Shown in pieces: positions 13,001-23,153 of a DNA stretch of 64,000 bases. A program made the position numbers and the translations under genes. Every line of letters begins with the position of its first letter. Position 1 is the first letter of the stretch. This DNA comes from Plecoglossus altivelis. Taxonomy: Eukaryota; Chordata; Actinopteri; Osmeriformes; Plecoglossidae. Where the stretch lies: assembly GCA_036571765.1 (NCBI GenBank), contig BROE01000009.1:12274904-12338903 (forward strand), written 5' to 3'. The notes beneath the pieces are model-generated. The model saw only the letters and a program-made list of their open reading frames with translations. It searched no databases and was not told the origin of the DNA.

Positions 13001-13139
13001 TCTGATTTATTGATCAGCTCAAGTGGTCACTCGTGTGTGATTTGACTGTAGTGGATACATGGGGTGGCGTTGGGGACGTCTGGCTGACAGAGTTGTTCAA
13101 TATCTGGCTAATTGCTCCTGCGAATGATTGACAAACAGT
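13001..13139 (+). repeat. Dispersed repeat family 1, copy 1
   Basis: It shares about 120 bp with 22844-22965 in the same orientation. The match includes an exact 19-mer (ATTTGACTGTAGTGGATAC) plus GCTCAAGTG, GGCTGACAG and GACAAACAGT in the same order. It is diverged, with small indels and a few changed blocks. There is no terminal inverted repeat, tRNA-like head or poly-A tail that I can see, so the element class is unknown. An older, weaker similarity may extend upstream to about 12920. Confidence 0.7.
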
Positions 13140-14262
13140 TTGTGGGTGGAGCCCTGTCGCAAGTTACAAATGCGTCGCACGAAATGCTCCTCTCGCTTTC
13201 CCTCGCGCTTCACTCTCCCTCTGTTCTTGCATGACATCCGCCACTTCCAGGTCCACAAGAAACGCCGGTTGACTTGCCCGCTGATGCGAGAGCTGTCTGA
13301 TGAGATGCGTTTAAAGGGAGATTAGCTGGCAGAGCGACCGCTCGTTGTTTTTGTATGAGCAACCGCTCATATAGGAGAGTGCCGATCATCTTCTCTTCAG
13401 ACGCCCCCCCTAAAGCATGCCCCTGAGCACCTTCCTGGCATGGAATCAATATAATTCATGGCTTCAGATAATGGGGCCGATGGCTGCGCGCGCGTGTGTA
13501 TTTCTTGTGTAAGTGGCTGACTAACCAGGTTTGTTTTGTAAGCACTTCCAACAGGATGCGTGAGGAAAATGTAGACTGACAGCCATCCCCCTTCGCCCTC
13601 AGTGGTCCTGACAGCCTGTGGTGATTACCTCCAGGCCCTTCACTCATCTCTGCAGTAGCCTCCTCTCCTGATTAGAGGCTGAGAGGCTGGACAGGGGCCA
13701 TGTTATGTACAGGACAGGACAGTCCAGACTTCCCCTTCTGTCCGCTATTGGTTTTGTATAACTGTTATTTGTTTTATTTTTTTTACTCCACCTCTCAGGA
13801 CGTGAGACAAGGACAATACAAGGTATTGTCTGTGGTTTCTGACAGTCCCATCCTTGATATCATGTGGGCGGGAAGGGAACATTCTTTCTGCATGGCTTGA
13901 AGGAGCGTCCTGGACGTACGCTAGAATAGGATGTAGCCAACAATGAAGACAGTCAGAGGTCTTTTACAGGACATATCGCTAATGTCATCTGAGATAACCC
14001 AGTTCATGATCTTTTTGCTAAATATCACTGTCTACAACCTTTGTGTTCCTCACTAGTAACTAAAGTAACTAATTGCTGTTCAGAATATACATTTGTTTAG
14101 GTTGGTTGAAAAAGGGACACAGTATTTGTTTTTTTGCAAAGCCGAATTCCTGGCTCTCCCACCTCCTCTGTGGACCAGTCTGACGTTAGGTTTTCCAACC
14201 CTTCCAGTTTTTTTTTATTACATTCATTTAGTGGCAGCCCACACTACAGCAAAGGTTGAAGA

Positions 14263-14306
14263 TTGTGTGTGTGTGCGTGCGTGCGTGCGCGTGTGTCCGT
14301 GCGTGA
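14263..14306 (+). repeat. TG/GC dinucleotide microsatellite
   Basis: A GTGTGTGTG tract passing into GCGTGCGTGCGTGC, an alternating purine-pyrimidine stretch with Z-DNA potential. Confidence 0.85.
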
Positions 14307-14407
14307 GATTAAGCTTGAGAGGAGTGTCAGTCTCTGGGCTTCCTGGTTGAGGCGATTAGAAGGGATCTGTGTTAAGGTGAGGAGGTCTTAATCTGTTGTT
14401 GCTGCTT

Positions 14408-14710
14408 GGAAGTGTGTGTGTGTGTGTTTGAACAGTACAGTAGAAAGCCTACTGGAAGTGTGTGTGTGTGTATGTGTTTGAACAGTACAGTAGAAAGCCT
14501 ACTGGAAGTATGTGTGTGTGTTTTGAACAGTACAGTAGAAAGCCCACTGGAAGTGTGTGTGTGTGTGTGTGTGTTTCGAACAGTACAGTAGAAAGCTTAC
14601 TGGAAGTATGTATGTGTGTGTGTGTGTATGTGTGTTTGAACAGTAAAGTAGAAAGCCTACTTGAAGCGTGTGTTTTTGAACAGTACAGTAGAAACCCTAC
14701 TGGAAGTGTG
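14408..14710 (+). repeat. Compound minisatellite with embedded TG tracts, six units
   Basis: The core GAACAGTACAGTAGAAAGCC, followed by TACTGGAAG, starts at 14430, 14480, 14525, 14578, 14638 and 14678. The unit length varies from 40 to 60 bp almost entirely because each unit carries its own (TG)n of different length. The last two units are the most diverged (AGTAAAGTAG; AAACCCTAC). It lies within an STXBP6 intron. Confidence 0.9.
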
Positions 14711-16603
14711 CATTGAAACAGATGCCTGCTATCATACAATAGTACGAGGTATGAGCTGACAGGTTGTGATGAACAGTTTCTTGGATATGATGCAGGTTAT
14801 GTCCTTTATGCTGTACCTCGTGAGAGAAAGACAGATTCTAATTAGTAGGCACTACTCTATTGTAAATAAGCAGAAAGTGCTGATGGGCATTCCAAGTACA
14901 TTTATTTGATGGGGGCTGTTTTCCCTTGTCACTGTATAGTAGATCAACGGCAGAAACTTTCACTTTGCCCAAAAAAGTAATCAAACACAGAGCCCTGAGG
15001 GAAGGGCATACTGTTATCTGTAATCAATTTATTCCGTCTGGGAACTTACTTGCAGGAAAGTGTTTGTTTGTGTGTAGGAAGAAAGAGAGATGGTGCGAAC
15101 AATTTGGACTTTATCAAAGTTAACTTCTTCTGAAAGACTGCCAGCTGGCCTCTCCATCAGCCGTATCCGTAACTGTTCCCGACCCTGCACAGACCTGGCC
15201 GTTGCGATGACTGCATGAGTCACCTCATCAGTCAAAGTGGAGACTGGGAAATGCATCTTAGTGTTTGTGGTCTGTTTTTCCTTTCTGTCTTTTTCTTTTT
15301 AAACCTCCAAAAGCCACGCCGAGGTCCCTGTGGCATGGTGCTGATGGCGTCACTTACATTGGGCTCCATTGTCTCTCCATTGCCAGCTGGCTGAGAAATG
15401 CACATTGTCAGACTAGACTGTTTCAGGGGTGTTTATCTGTTTGTGTCCTTTGTTCTTGCCACAACCCCCCCCACCCCCCACCCCCCCAAAAAAAACCGAC
15501 AGAAATTTGGGTACCAGTCCTTTTGTTCCATTGAAGAATGGTTCTGTTCGGAACCTTTGTACATTGATCAGAACATCCTCTTTGTCTCCACGGACAACCG
15601 AAACAGACGAGCCTCGGCAACGATGGAAGCGGGCTTCAAACGCACAATGCAGGAGGTGTCCTCAGGAAATGACCCGCTGGTCAGGATCCAGCCAGATGCG
15701 GTGCACCACGCCAGAGAGAGGGCTTTGAACGGGAAAGGCATCAGGGAGGTGGTTTGGAACGTCTCAACCTGGTTAAACTAGCCTGATGCTAGGAGGGAAA
15801 GCATGGCGCCAGCCGGGCTGCCAAGGACAAATGGCTGTTCAGAGAGTTTGTCCTCAATGCAGGGGTGGGCTGTGGGTTCTTCATATACACAGCTGGCCCC
15901 CCAGCACACTCCCCTTTCATCGATCTGATCTGAGCTGAGGGGGGCAACTGGGAAACGGGCATATTGGATTTGGGGTGGAGGTCGAGGGGTGGGGGCGAGG
16001 GGTGGGGGGGGGGGGATTAGAGGGTTCTTATTGAGCACCTGGGGATGGTGTAGAGGGCTGTTCTCTCAGCTCACTGTTAGATGAGCAATAGAAGGACGAT
16101 CAGAAGAAAGAACTCAAATAGCAGATAACTGAGTCACGTCAGAGACTGATGAGGTGGGGTTGGTGCCCACTGTGTTTCGGACAGAGCTTTCATTTTGTTG
16201 GCTCGCACCTCTCAGGATATCAGTCTTGGAGAGAAAGTCATTAGCCGGCTCCCTGTGACTGTCCTGGTCTCTACACAGTGAGAGGTCTGAGCTCTCTTCT
16301 CTGTAGCTCGTTCACTCCTCTGACAGAGGAGGCTGACCTATGCATAACTATGAGGCAAGAGAACAGGTGGCTTCGAAAAGTCATTCTTTAATAGTGATGA
16401 GTATCAATAATGAGTCTCCAACTTGCCTCCTTTGTAAGGCATATAGAGCGGTCCTTCTTACTCCCCCCCCCGTCTTCACCCTCCCTCTTTCTCCAACTCC
16501 CTTCCTCTCCCAATCTCCCTCCCTCAGTATCCCTTTCCTCACATGCCATGCTTCCATCTTTTCTAACACTCTGTCCCTCTCTCTCTCTCCCCTCCCCCTC
16601 CAG

Positions 16604-16761
16604 GTAACAGTATACTCCACACTGCGGCAGGCAGCGTGACCAGCGCTGTGCAGAAGGCCAGCCAGGCTCTTAACGAGCGTGGCGAGCGGCTGGGCCGGGC
16701 CGAGGAGAAGACCGGCGAGATGATGAACAGCGCCGAGCAGTTCTCAGTCACGGCTCACAAG
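16604..16761 (+). CDS. STXBP6: STXBP6 (amisyn) coding exon, residues 151-203 (SNARE-like coiled coil)
   Basis: The acceptor is CCTCCAG at 16597-16603 after a long CT tract; the donor is CACAAG|GTGAGG. The first two bases complete Gly151. Then 52 codons read NSILHTAAGSVTSAVQKA, SQALNERGERLGRAEEKT and GEMMNSAEQFSVTAHK. This is the tomosyn/VAMP-like R-SNARE coiled coil, with the central ERGERLGRAEEKT carrying the layer Arg typical of R-SNAREs. It is the part that pairs with syntaxin and SNAP-25 to form a non-productive complex. The block VTSAVQKASQALNERGERLG appears essentially unchanged from mammals, while the GEMM/EQFSV segment is more variable. The length is 158 bp (2 + 52 codons), ending in phase 0. 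Confidence 0.96.
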
Positions 16762-17129
16762 GTGAGGACGCACCCACACGCCTTCCAATAGGATTAGCAC
16801 ACAACCTCCACAGCCCCATAGCATCCCAACATGCATTCTCCTTAGTCAGTAATACGACTTTTGATTTGGGCTTTCTTGGAAATGTAAGCTCTCTGTACTA
16901 AAGGGACACACTCAGCGAAAAGGTTGGACAGTGTGTTTAGCCCTGAGTTCATGTTGTACTGCCAGGGGCTTTTTCCCTCTCGCTCCTCCTTTTCTCTTCG
17001 TCTGCTCTTCACTGCATGGCTCTTCTCCCTTCTTATCCAGTCATCCCTACCCCTACTATTTTGGGATGTCTAATTCATTAACAACGATATTGACATTATT
17101 TAATCTAGCTGAAAAACGGAATCCAGTGT

Positions 17130-17640
17130 AAAATGGAAGTCTTTCATGCCTCTGATATGCATGCCCACTATCCGGATTATTCCAAAGTTTTTAATGACAC
17201 ATTCAGTGTCACTTCCACTGGTGTCCGACGGCAGATGCAAATGAATTTCTAAATGAAGCCGTCGTCAGGAAGAAAATGGCTTGAGTTATGAAATATGAAT
17301 TATGCATGGCCATAATGGTTGTCTAATCGAAATCCTTTTAAAAGTTCTGTCTCGCCCTGCGACTTCTCTCAGATAAAACTCCAGCGGTGTCAAATTAGCC
17401 CAAATGCAGCAGTGCGGGAGCAATTTAAGCAACCACAGTGCTCACCTATGTCTCTCAGCCAGAGAGAGAACTTTGCAGAACTCACATAGAATTTTTTTTA
17501 ATTTTTTTTACTCGCTTTCCCATTAAATCCAAGACATGGAGTGCCTAATTTTATGGCCTGTTGAACTCATTGGTTGGGTTGCTTTTGTGTCAAGATTCAC
17601 TTAAGCGTTAATTTCTTTCGACCTTTGTACAGGTGCACAG
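17130..17640. other. Candidate conserved non-coding block in last STXBP6 intron
   Basis: Repeat-free DNA with dense developmental-enhancer-like words: GGATTATTCC, AGATGCAAATGAATTTC (octamer-like), TATGAATTATGCATGGCCATAATGG and TTAATGACA. This is pattern recognition only. Conservation between species was not and cannot be checked here. Confidence 0.35.
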
Positions 17641-18119
17641 CCTATAGACATAGTCATATAGACCATGTAACCATAGCAAGTAGGGACAGTGCTATTGTTC
17701 AGTCTTCCTGCTCAGTCTGACAGACCAGATAGTGCATGTTTGTCCTGGTGGGGCATCCTATCTCACATGACATGAACATGCCGTACCTGTGCTTCCTCCT
17801 GTGTTCTCCTGCTTGTGTGCTCTGCTATATTTAAACATCTGTAAACAAACCTGCATGTATATGCCTGTGTGGCTGACATTGGCCCATTTGGAGCCTGGCT
17901 GACTCCCAGTTTACGGCCTCCTGTGCTACACTGCTGCCCCCTCCTGGTGTTTCTGCAGATTGTCTCTCTTCTAAATGAACGTATATATAACATGCAACCC
18001 TGTATATAATGTCTAATTCAGCATTTGTGAGCTTATATGCACTTGTGTACAGCACATGCACATTTGTCATTGCTTCGTGTGTATGTGGGCTTTGTGTGTG
18101 TGTGTGTGTGTGTGTGTCC

Positions 18120-18315
18120 GCTCTAGTTAATTGTGCTGCTCTAGTGAATTAGATTGGTGGCCCTGGCCTTTTCCCTAATGAGCTAACTGCCAGGCCCGTT
18201 AGAACCCTCGTTAATTAGATTAATGAAGTCACCGGGTGTGCAAGTCACCGCCTGAATTAAAAACCATGGCCAGGCGTCTTACCAGCGCTGGAGGGCTTAG
18301 CAGACCCTAATAGCT
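18120..18315. other. Candidate conserved non-coding block, homeodomain-site rich
   Basis: Contains CTAATGAGCTAAC, CGTTAATTAGATTAATGAAG and CTGAATTAAAAACC within 120 bp, with no simple repeats. The cluster of TAAT cores suggests a homeodomain-bound element, but this is unverified. It is flanked upstream by a TG tract. Confidence 0.35.
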
Positions 18316-18661
18316 TGTATGTCTCTCTGGCAGAGAGCAGAATGCTCTGCATTACTGTCTGTCTCACGTGTGGCTCCTCATCTGGTGGGCTTCAGCGCAA
18401 GGCTTGTTTAGCTGTCTGGCTGTCTGTCTGTGTCTCGCTCTCTCTCACTCTCCATCTTTTCTCACACGCTCCCCTTTTATGCTTGACGACGGTTTTCCAA
18501 ATAACGATGACGTGTATTTCACTGTAAAAACATCCGTAGTGCGATCATTTGACTTTACTGTCCTATCTTTTCTGCTCTCTCCCTCTTTGTCTTTCTCCTT
18601 GTTTGTGGTTCTCCCTCTCCCTCCCTCCCTCCCTCCCTCCCTCTGTTCTCCTCTCCCTCAG

Positions 18662-18685
18662 CTGGCCATGAAGCACAAGTGCTAG
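18662..18685 (+). CDS. STXBP6: STXBP6 (amisyn) last coding exon, residues 204-210 and stop
   Basis: Directly after the CCTCTCCCTCAG acceptor the sequence reads LAMKHKC and then TAG. This is the conserved amisyn C-terminus, including the final Cys. With the upstream exons it completes residues 52-210 without gain or loss of length relative to the 210-residue vertebrate protein. The coding part is only 24 bp; the rest of the exon is 3' UTR. Confidence 0.96.
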   Translation: MAMKHKC

Positions 18686-18945
18686 ACCTTTTGCCCAACC
18701 TTCTTGGGAGGGACAGCCTATCACCAGACACCACACGGGGACGGATCTCACCGCTTGATTCCTTTTGACCGTTTTTTAAACATGATTACTTTAGCTAATG
18801 GCAGTAACACTTTTATTTGATTGGCTGTCCTCAATGATGGTGCGATGGTGCCTATTAGCAGAGAGGAAGAAAGGCTGTCGATGGTCGGCCACCGCTCTAC
18901 CTCCCTCTGCTGGTGGAAAAGTGCTGTGCTCCCTTTCAGACCCAC

Positions 18946-18948
<3 letters not shown>

Positions 18949-18989
<41 letters not shown>
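18949..18989 (+). repeat. CA dinucleotide microsatellite in the 3' UTR
   Basis: About 20 uninterrupted CA units inside the presumed STXBP6 3' UTR, and likely to vary in length between individuals. Confidence 0.95.
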
Positions 18990-18992
<3 letters not shown>

Positions 18993-19844
18993 AAGCTGCA
19001 CTCCAAATCACACGTTCCCTGTCACTAGAACTTGAACAACTTGAAGAGGTTGGAGTGTCCTGTGGCGGTATGCATGAAGGATAACAATGATTCTGCTTTC
19101 TAACATCTCTTTGACTAAGATGTCGAGTGAGATGAGCCATTGATGAGTCAAATTCTCACTATTTTCTTTTCCCCAAACCAAACCCTCTCTGTCCACACAA
19201 GCATTTAGACAGTAAAACTGATAACGTTTCAGAAGTTTCATATTTAAAGACCTTGTTCAGGCTCAAAGGATTCACTGTGTGCGTTAAGTAAGACATGTAG
19301 TTCAGTACCATTGTGCATATCAGCTGTTGCTGTTGTAAAACGCCTACATGTGTAACGCTATACTATCACTATGGATAATGTCAACGTCAGTGATTTAAAC
19401 CACCCAATTGACTCAACACTTTGATCCACACCACAGTCACAACTTGTGTATTTGATTGTTTTTACCCCAAACGGTTTGTTCCTGGTGATGTATTCTGGTG
19501 ATATACAAACAAGTAAGTCGATAAATAATCTGTATCTCTGAAAGCAGCTTTGTGTTGTAGTTGTGTTGTCACCTGCGCTCTCACACTGCCTCCTGTAACT
19601 GTGGCTTCCTAACTAGTGAGACAGCAACACACGCGTACACACACACACACGCACACACACCACCCTCAATCCCCTCAATGAGCTTCTTACCATTTCTATA
19701 TGGATTTCATATATTTGCTGATGTTGCACTAATGACCTGACCTTGCAGATCACTGCTAAGTCCTCCCCTTCAAGTTCCAGTTGCCTCGACTTCTAATCTG
19801 CTTCAGCCATACACGTAACAGTTTGGATGTGCATTGTTATTTTT

Positions 19845-19850
19845 AATAAA
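19845..19850 (+). terminator. STXBP6: Polyadenylation signal AATAAA (proximal)
   Basis: AATAAA in TTTTTAATAAAGACGG, about 1.16 kb after the stop codon. It would give the shorter 3' UTR. Confidence 0.5.
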
Positions 19851-20607
19851 GACGGAGGTATTGACACACAATTTCTGTTATGTTGTTGGCATTGTCTGTT
19901 TGGCAAGTTCAATCCTTTATATTGTGTTATTGTCTTGCAAGAGGTCCTCGTCGAATTTTGAAGAATATGTTTTAACCATGGCACAGTATTTGAGTGGGTC
20001 ATTTTTAACATCTCCCATCACCACTAATAGCAAAGCCAGAATGTACCATTTTGGCTTCTCCTACCAGTTGTGCAGTGATTATGGGTCAGTGCCTTTTTTC
20101 AACCCAATATGTCACCATCGCTGCCATCTTGTATGTCACTGTACATGTTTGGATGTGTGCAGTTACCCACGGTAACCATGTGGATGCTAACCAAAAGCGT
20201 GAAGGCTGAGTAAGTTGTCTGTCAGGTCAATGAGGGAGAGTCGTGGGTTTGTGTGGGCGGGGTTTAACAGATGTTGTCACGGAGACAAACCTGCCGTATG
20301 TTTGACGTGTTTTCTAAAGAAGAAAGCTGTGCCATGTTTGAAGTGGATGGGAAGCTGATGTAGTAAAGGGGGAACGATCACAGGGAGGAGCTTTACTGGC
20401 ATCTCTGCAAATATATGGAACGTTCATAACACTTCAAGGCATCCTGTGAACTGTCTGTCTTTGTCTTGTCTTTTTCCGTTCAATGAGGACCATGACGCGT
20501 CACTCGTCAATGTACATAATGAGAAACACTTCACCACCATGAGACGTTTGTATTTGGTTTTCTGTTTGGTGTTCTACATACAGTAGACGATTGTACTATT
20601 TAACTCT

Positions 20608-20613
20608 AATAAA
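20608..20613 (+). terminator. STXBP6: Polyadenylation signal AATAAA (distal candidate 1)
   Basis: AATAAA in CTCTAATAAACACC, followed within 40 bases by a T-rich stretch (CCCTTTGCGTTTCTTT) that suits a downstream element. This is the best-looking distal end. Confidence 0.5.
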
Positions 20614-20692
20614 CACCTACTTCTCCCTTTGCGTTTCTTTACAATTTAATTGGTATTTTTTTAAAAGCTTGTCATGATTCAGTGTTCACGTT

Positions 20693-20698
20693 AATAAA
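20693..20698 (+). terminator. STXBP6: Polyadenylation signal AATAAA (distal candidate 2)
   Basis: AATAAA in GTTAATAAACTGTGC, only 85 bp after the preceding signal. A GTG/T-rich stretch follows (GATGTGTCAAGTTT). Confidence 0.4.
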
Positions 20699-20848
20699 CT
20701 GTGCTTGGGCCCTTAAGTGATGTGTCAAGTTTATGGCCCTGAACTAAACCAGTCACTGCAATTTACAGTTTCAACAGCAGAGGGAAGTGTGGACACAAAT
20801 TGTTATTTTGATCAAACTCATGTATTGGCAAAGGTGTATTAAACCACA

Positions 20849-20854
20849 AATAAA
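20849..20854 (+). terminator. STXBP6: Polyadenylation signal AATAAA (distal candidate 3)
   Basis: AATAAA in CACAAATAAAGC, the last such signal before a long stretch without any. Confidence 0.35.
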
Positions 20855-20870
20855 GCTAACTTGATAAAGA

Positions 20871-21844
20871 CAGTGCACTGGTGGTCAGACCAAGGATTTG
20901 CGGAGGACATGTTTGTTTTTTCCTTCCACCGTTGACAAAGACAATGAACAGTAACACTGATCTCAAATGAAATAGTGTCAGGCCTGTGTTTTCTGATTCT
21001 GTCTGAGTTTGTGTAGCAGGGAAAGGTGTGGTGTGGACAGTCTCATGTCCTGTATGAAGCGACATGAGGAAAATAGTGACTGAGAAGAGAGGGGCAGTCT
21101 CTGGAAATTAATCGTTCATGTCCAATACCAACGTGTAAAAATAGTGATAAAACTGAATTGGTAAAGCTAATATATGCAGTTGGCTGATAGATATCGAGCG
21201 GTGTTATTCACCAAGTTTTCCACTTGAATGTGAAAGTAGCCTAGGCTACCACCCAGAAATCCTCAGCCGATATTCAGTGACGTAAATCTCAGAAGCCTAC
21301 CTGCAGTTCTCTAAACACTGACTCGTCTCTGCCTGATGTCGATACCCAGGGAATGAGCTGCATCTTCCAAGTGCTGAGACACGTTACACCACGGCCCAGG
21401 ACTGCGGCGTAGACGTTCCGTATTGAATTCAGGCAAAGGGCAGCACAGTAAGGGGAGAAACCGACCGCGGGCAGCCAGACCCCCGTACCGGATGAAGACT
21501 TCAATTTGGGTGGCGGAGGCAAGCGAGCGGAATTGGATCTTGTCATAGCATCTATATTATCCTCCTCCCTATCGGCCTTTGCCTAATAGTTCTTTAATCC
21601 TGTAATTAATGATGCGTAGTCTGTGACAAGCGGGGGAGAGGGGAGTGAGCGCCGTAATGATGGAGGAATACATGATCTATCTCTACTGCCAGAGAGGAGG
21701 AACTAAGTACCTCATAAAACGCTCAGGCGCGGGACTCAGCCCCCGTAACTCACCCTCTAACAGACAGTGAATCATCGTCTGCTTCTCCTGAAAACCTGCC
21801 CGTAATTCTCCCGCCCACCCTCAGCGTTGTCCTTCCATCCCTGC
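20871..21844. other. Intergenic DNA, nothing recognised
   Basis: Ordinary-complexity DNA just downstream of STXBP6. I see no exon, RNA gene or repeat that can be supported. Confidence 0.5.
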
Positions 21845-22545
21845 TTCCCACCTGCCCCCCCCATCCCTCCTGCCCCCCCATCCTGCCTGCCCCCCCGACC
21901 TGCCTGCCCCCCATCCCTCCTGCCCCCCCATCCTGCCTGCCNNNNNNNNNNNNNNNNNNNNNNNNNNNNNNNNNNNNNNNNNNNNNNNNNNNNNNNNNNN
22001 NNNNNNNNNNNNNNNNNNNNNNNNNNNNNNNNNNNNNNNNNNNNNNNNNNNNNNNNNNNNNNNNNNNNNNNNNNNNNNNNNNNNNNNNNNNNNNNNNNNN
22101 NNNNNNNNNNNNNNNNNNNNNNNNNNNNNNNNNNNNNNNNNNNNNNNNNNNNNNNNNNNNNNNNNNNNNNNNNNNNNNNNNNNNNNNNNNNNNNNNNNNN
22201 NNNNNNNNNNNNNNNNNNNNNNNNNNNNNNNNNNNNNNNNNNNNNNNNNNNNNNNNNNNNNNNNNNNNNNNNNNNNNNNNNNNNNNNNNNNNNNNNNNNN
22301 NNNNNNNNNNNNNNNNNNNNNNNNNNNNNNNNNNNNNNNNNNNNNNNNNNNNNNNNNNNNNNNNNNNNNNNNNNNNNNNNNNNNNNNNNNNNNNNNNNNN
22401 NNNNNNNNNNNNNNNNNNNNNNNNNNNNNNNNNNNNNNNNNNNNNNNNNNNNNNNNNNNNNNNNNNNNNNNNNNNNNNNNNNNCCTGCCCCCCCCCATCC
22501 TGCCTGCCAGACCATCCCTCCTGCCCCCTCCAACCTGCCTACCTT
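21845..22545 (+). repeat. C-rich minisatellite (CCTGCCCCCCCATC type) around an assembly gap
   Basis: Units of about 15-20 bp built from CCTGCCCCCC and CATCCCTCCTGCC occur on both sides of the gap. The apparent long open frames across it in three frames are translations of the repeat plus unknown bases and are not genes. Confidence 0.9.
21942..22483. other. Assembly gap (542 N)
   Basis: A run of N entirely inside the C-rich minisatellite. The true repeat length is unknown. Confidence 0.99.
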
Positions 22546-22843
22546 CCCTAGAATCCTGGTGTGGTACAAGTAGGGCACCTGCTGAACTGCACCATCTGCT
22601 CCTGGCGGCCTGGTAACATGGTATAGAATACTGTCTGAGTATGCCGATGTTCCAGTGATCCTTGTTATACCTGTCTTTAAAAACGTGCATGCAAATACAG
22701 TCGCACTTAAAGTGTTTCATTTTTATGTTCTTACACATGTTGGTTGAGTACAGTTTGTTTTTCTACTGTTTACCACTGGGGGAGCTATTGCCTGTCAAAT
22801 GCATTTTCAATTGGTTGGCAATGGCTTTATTGCGCTGTACTGT

Positions 22844-22965
22844 TCTGTATTGATCTGCTCAAGTGCTCGTTTGTATGTTATTTGACTGTAGTGGATACTT
22901 TGAAGTGTGGTGTTGAGGACCTTTGGCTGACAGTGTTATTCAATAGCTTGGTAATGACAAACAGT
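22844..22965 (+). repeat. Dispersed repeat family 1, copy 2
   Basis: Matches 13001-13139 in direct orientation, 9.8 kb apart. Shared blocks are GCTCAAGTG, ATTTGACTGTAGTGGATAC, GGCTGACAG and GACAAACAGT, with an intervening deletion near the 3' end. The class is unknown. Confidence 0.7.
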
Positions 22966-22987
22966 ATTTGACAGAACCTTGATTCAG

Positions 22988-22989
<2 letters not shown>

Positions 22990-23048
<59 letters not shown>

Positions 23049-23086
23049 GGTGCAGAGAGTTTGCTGATGGATGCGCCCCCTCTCCC

Positions 23087-23125
<39 letters not shown>

Positions 23126-23153
23126 CCACACACACATACTCACACACGCACAT
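22990..23153 (+). repeat. CT microsatellite followed by CA microsatellite
   Basis: (CT)n at 22990-23044, uninterrupted for about 27 units, then 45 bp of unique sequence and (CA)n with interruptions to 23153. Confidence 0.95.

Larger units (their letters stand above)
11830..16603 (+). other. STXBP6: STXBP6 intron, second part
   Basis: Intronic DNA. It contains one copy of a dispersed repeat (13001-13139), a TG tract (14263-14306), a compound minisatellite (14408-14710), a C/A run (15463-15496) and a G run (16003-16015). The final 150 bp is pyrimidine-rich and serves as the polypyrimidine tract of the next exon. A 127-codon open frame at 15398-15781 has no family resemblance that I can see. 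Confidence 0.6.
16762..18661 (+). other. STXBP6: Last STXBP6 intron (1.9 kb)
   Basis: The donor is GTGAGG and the acceptor is CCTCTCCCTCAG. The intron contains two blocks that look like conserved non-coding DNA (17130-17640 and 18120-18315), a TG tract (18092-18117) and a CCCT repeat (18611-18643). No coding frame of note. Confidence 0.85.
18686..20870 (+). other. STXBP6: STXBP6 3' UTR (end inferred)
   Basis: The UTR starts after the TAG. There are AATAAA signals at 19845-19850, 20608-20613, 20693-20698 and 20849-20854, so alternative ends are likely; which is used cannot be told. It carries a long CA microsatellite (18949-18989), a shorter one near 19640, and a Pumilio-type word TGTACATA at 20511-20518. 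No long open frame continues the protein. The downstream boundary is inferred from the last signal. Confidence 0.7.

Noticed and set aside
15398..15781. 127-codon + strand frame inside the STXBP6 intron
   Set aside because: Its start crosses a C-run/CA repeat, no family is recognised, and no acceptor/donor pair in the STXBP6 phase was seen.
21772..22738. Long open frames on both strands over the first gap
   Set aside because: Most codons are unknown (N) and the rest is C-rich repeat.
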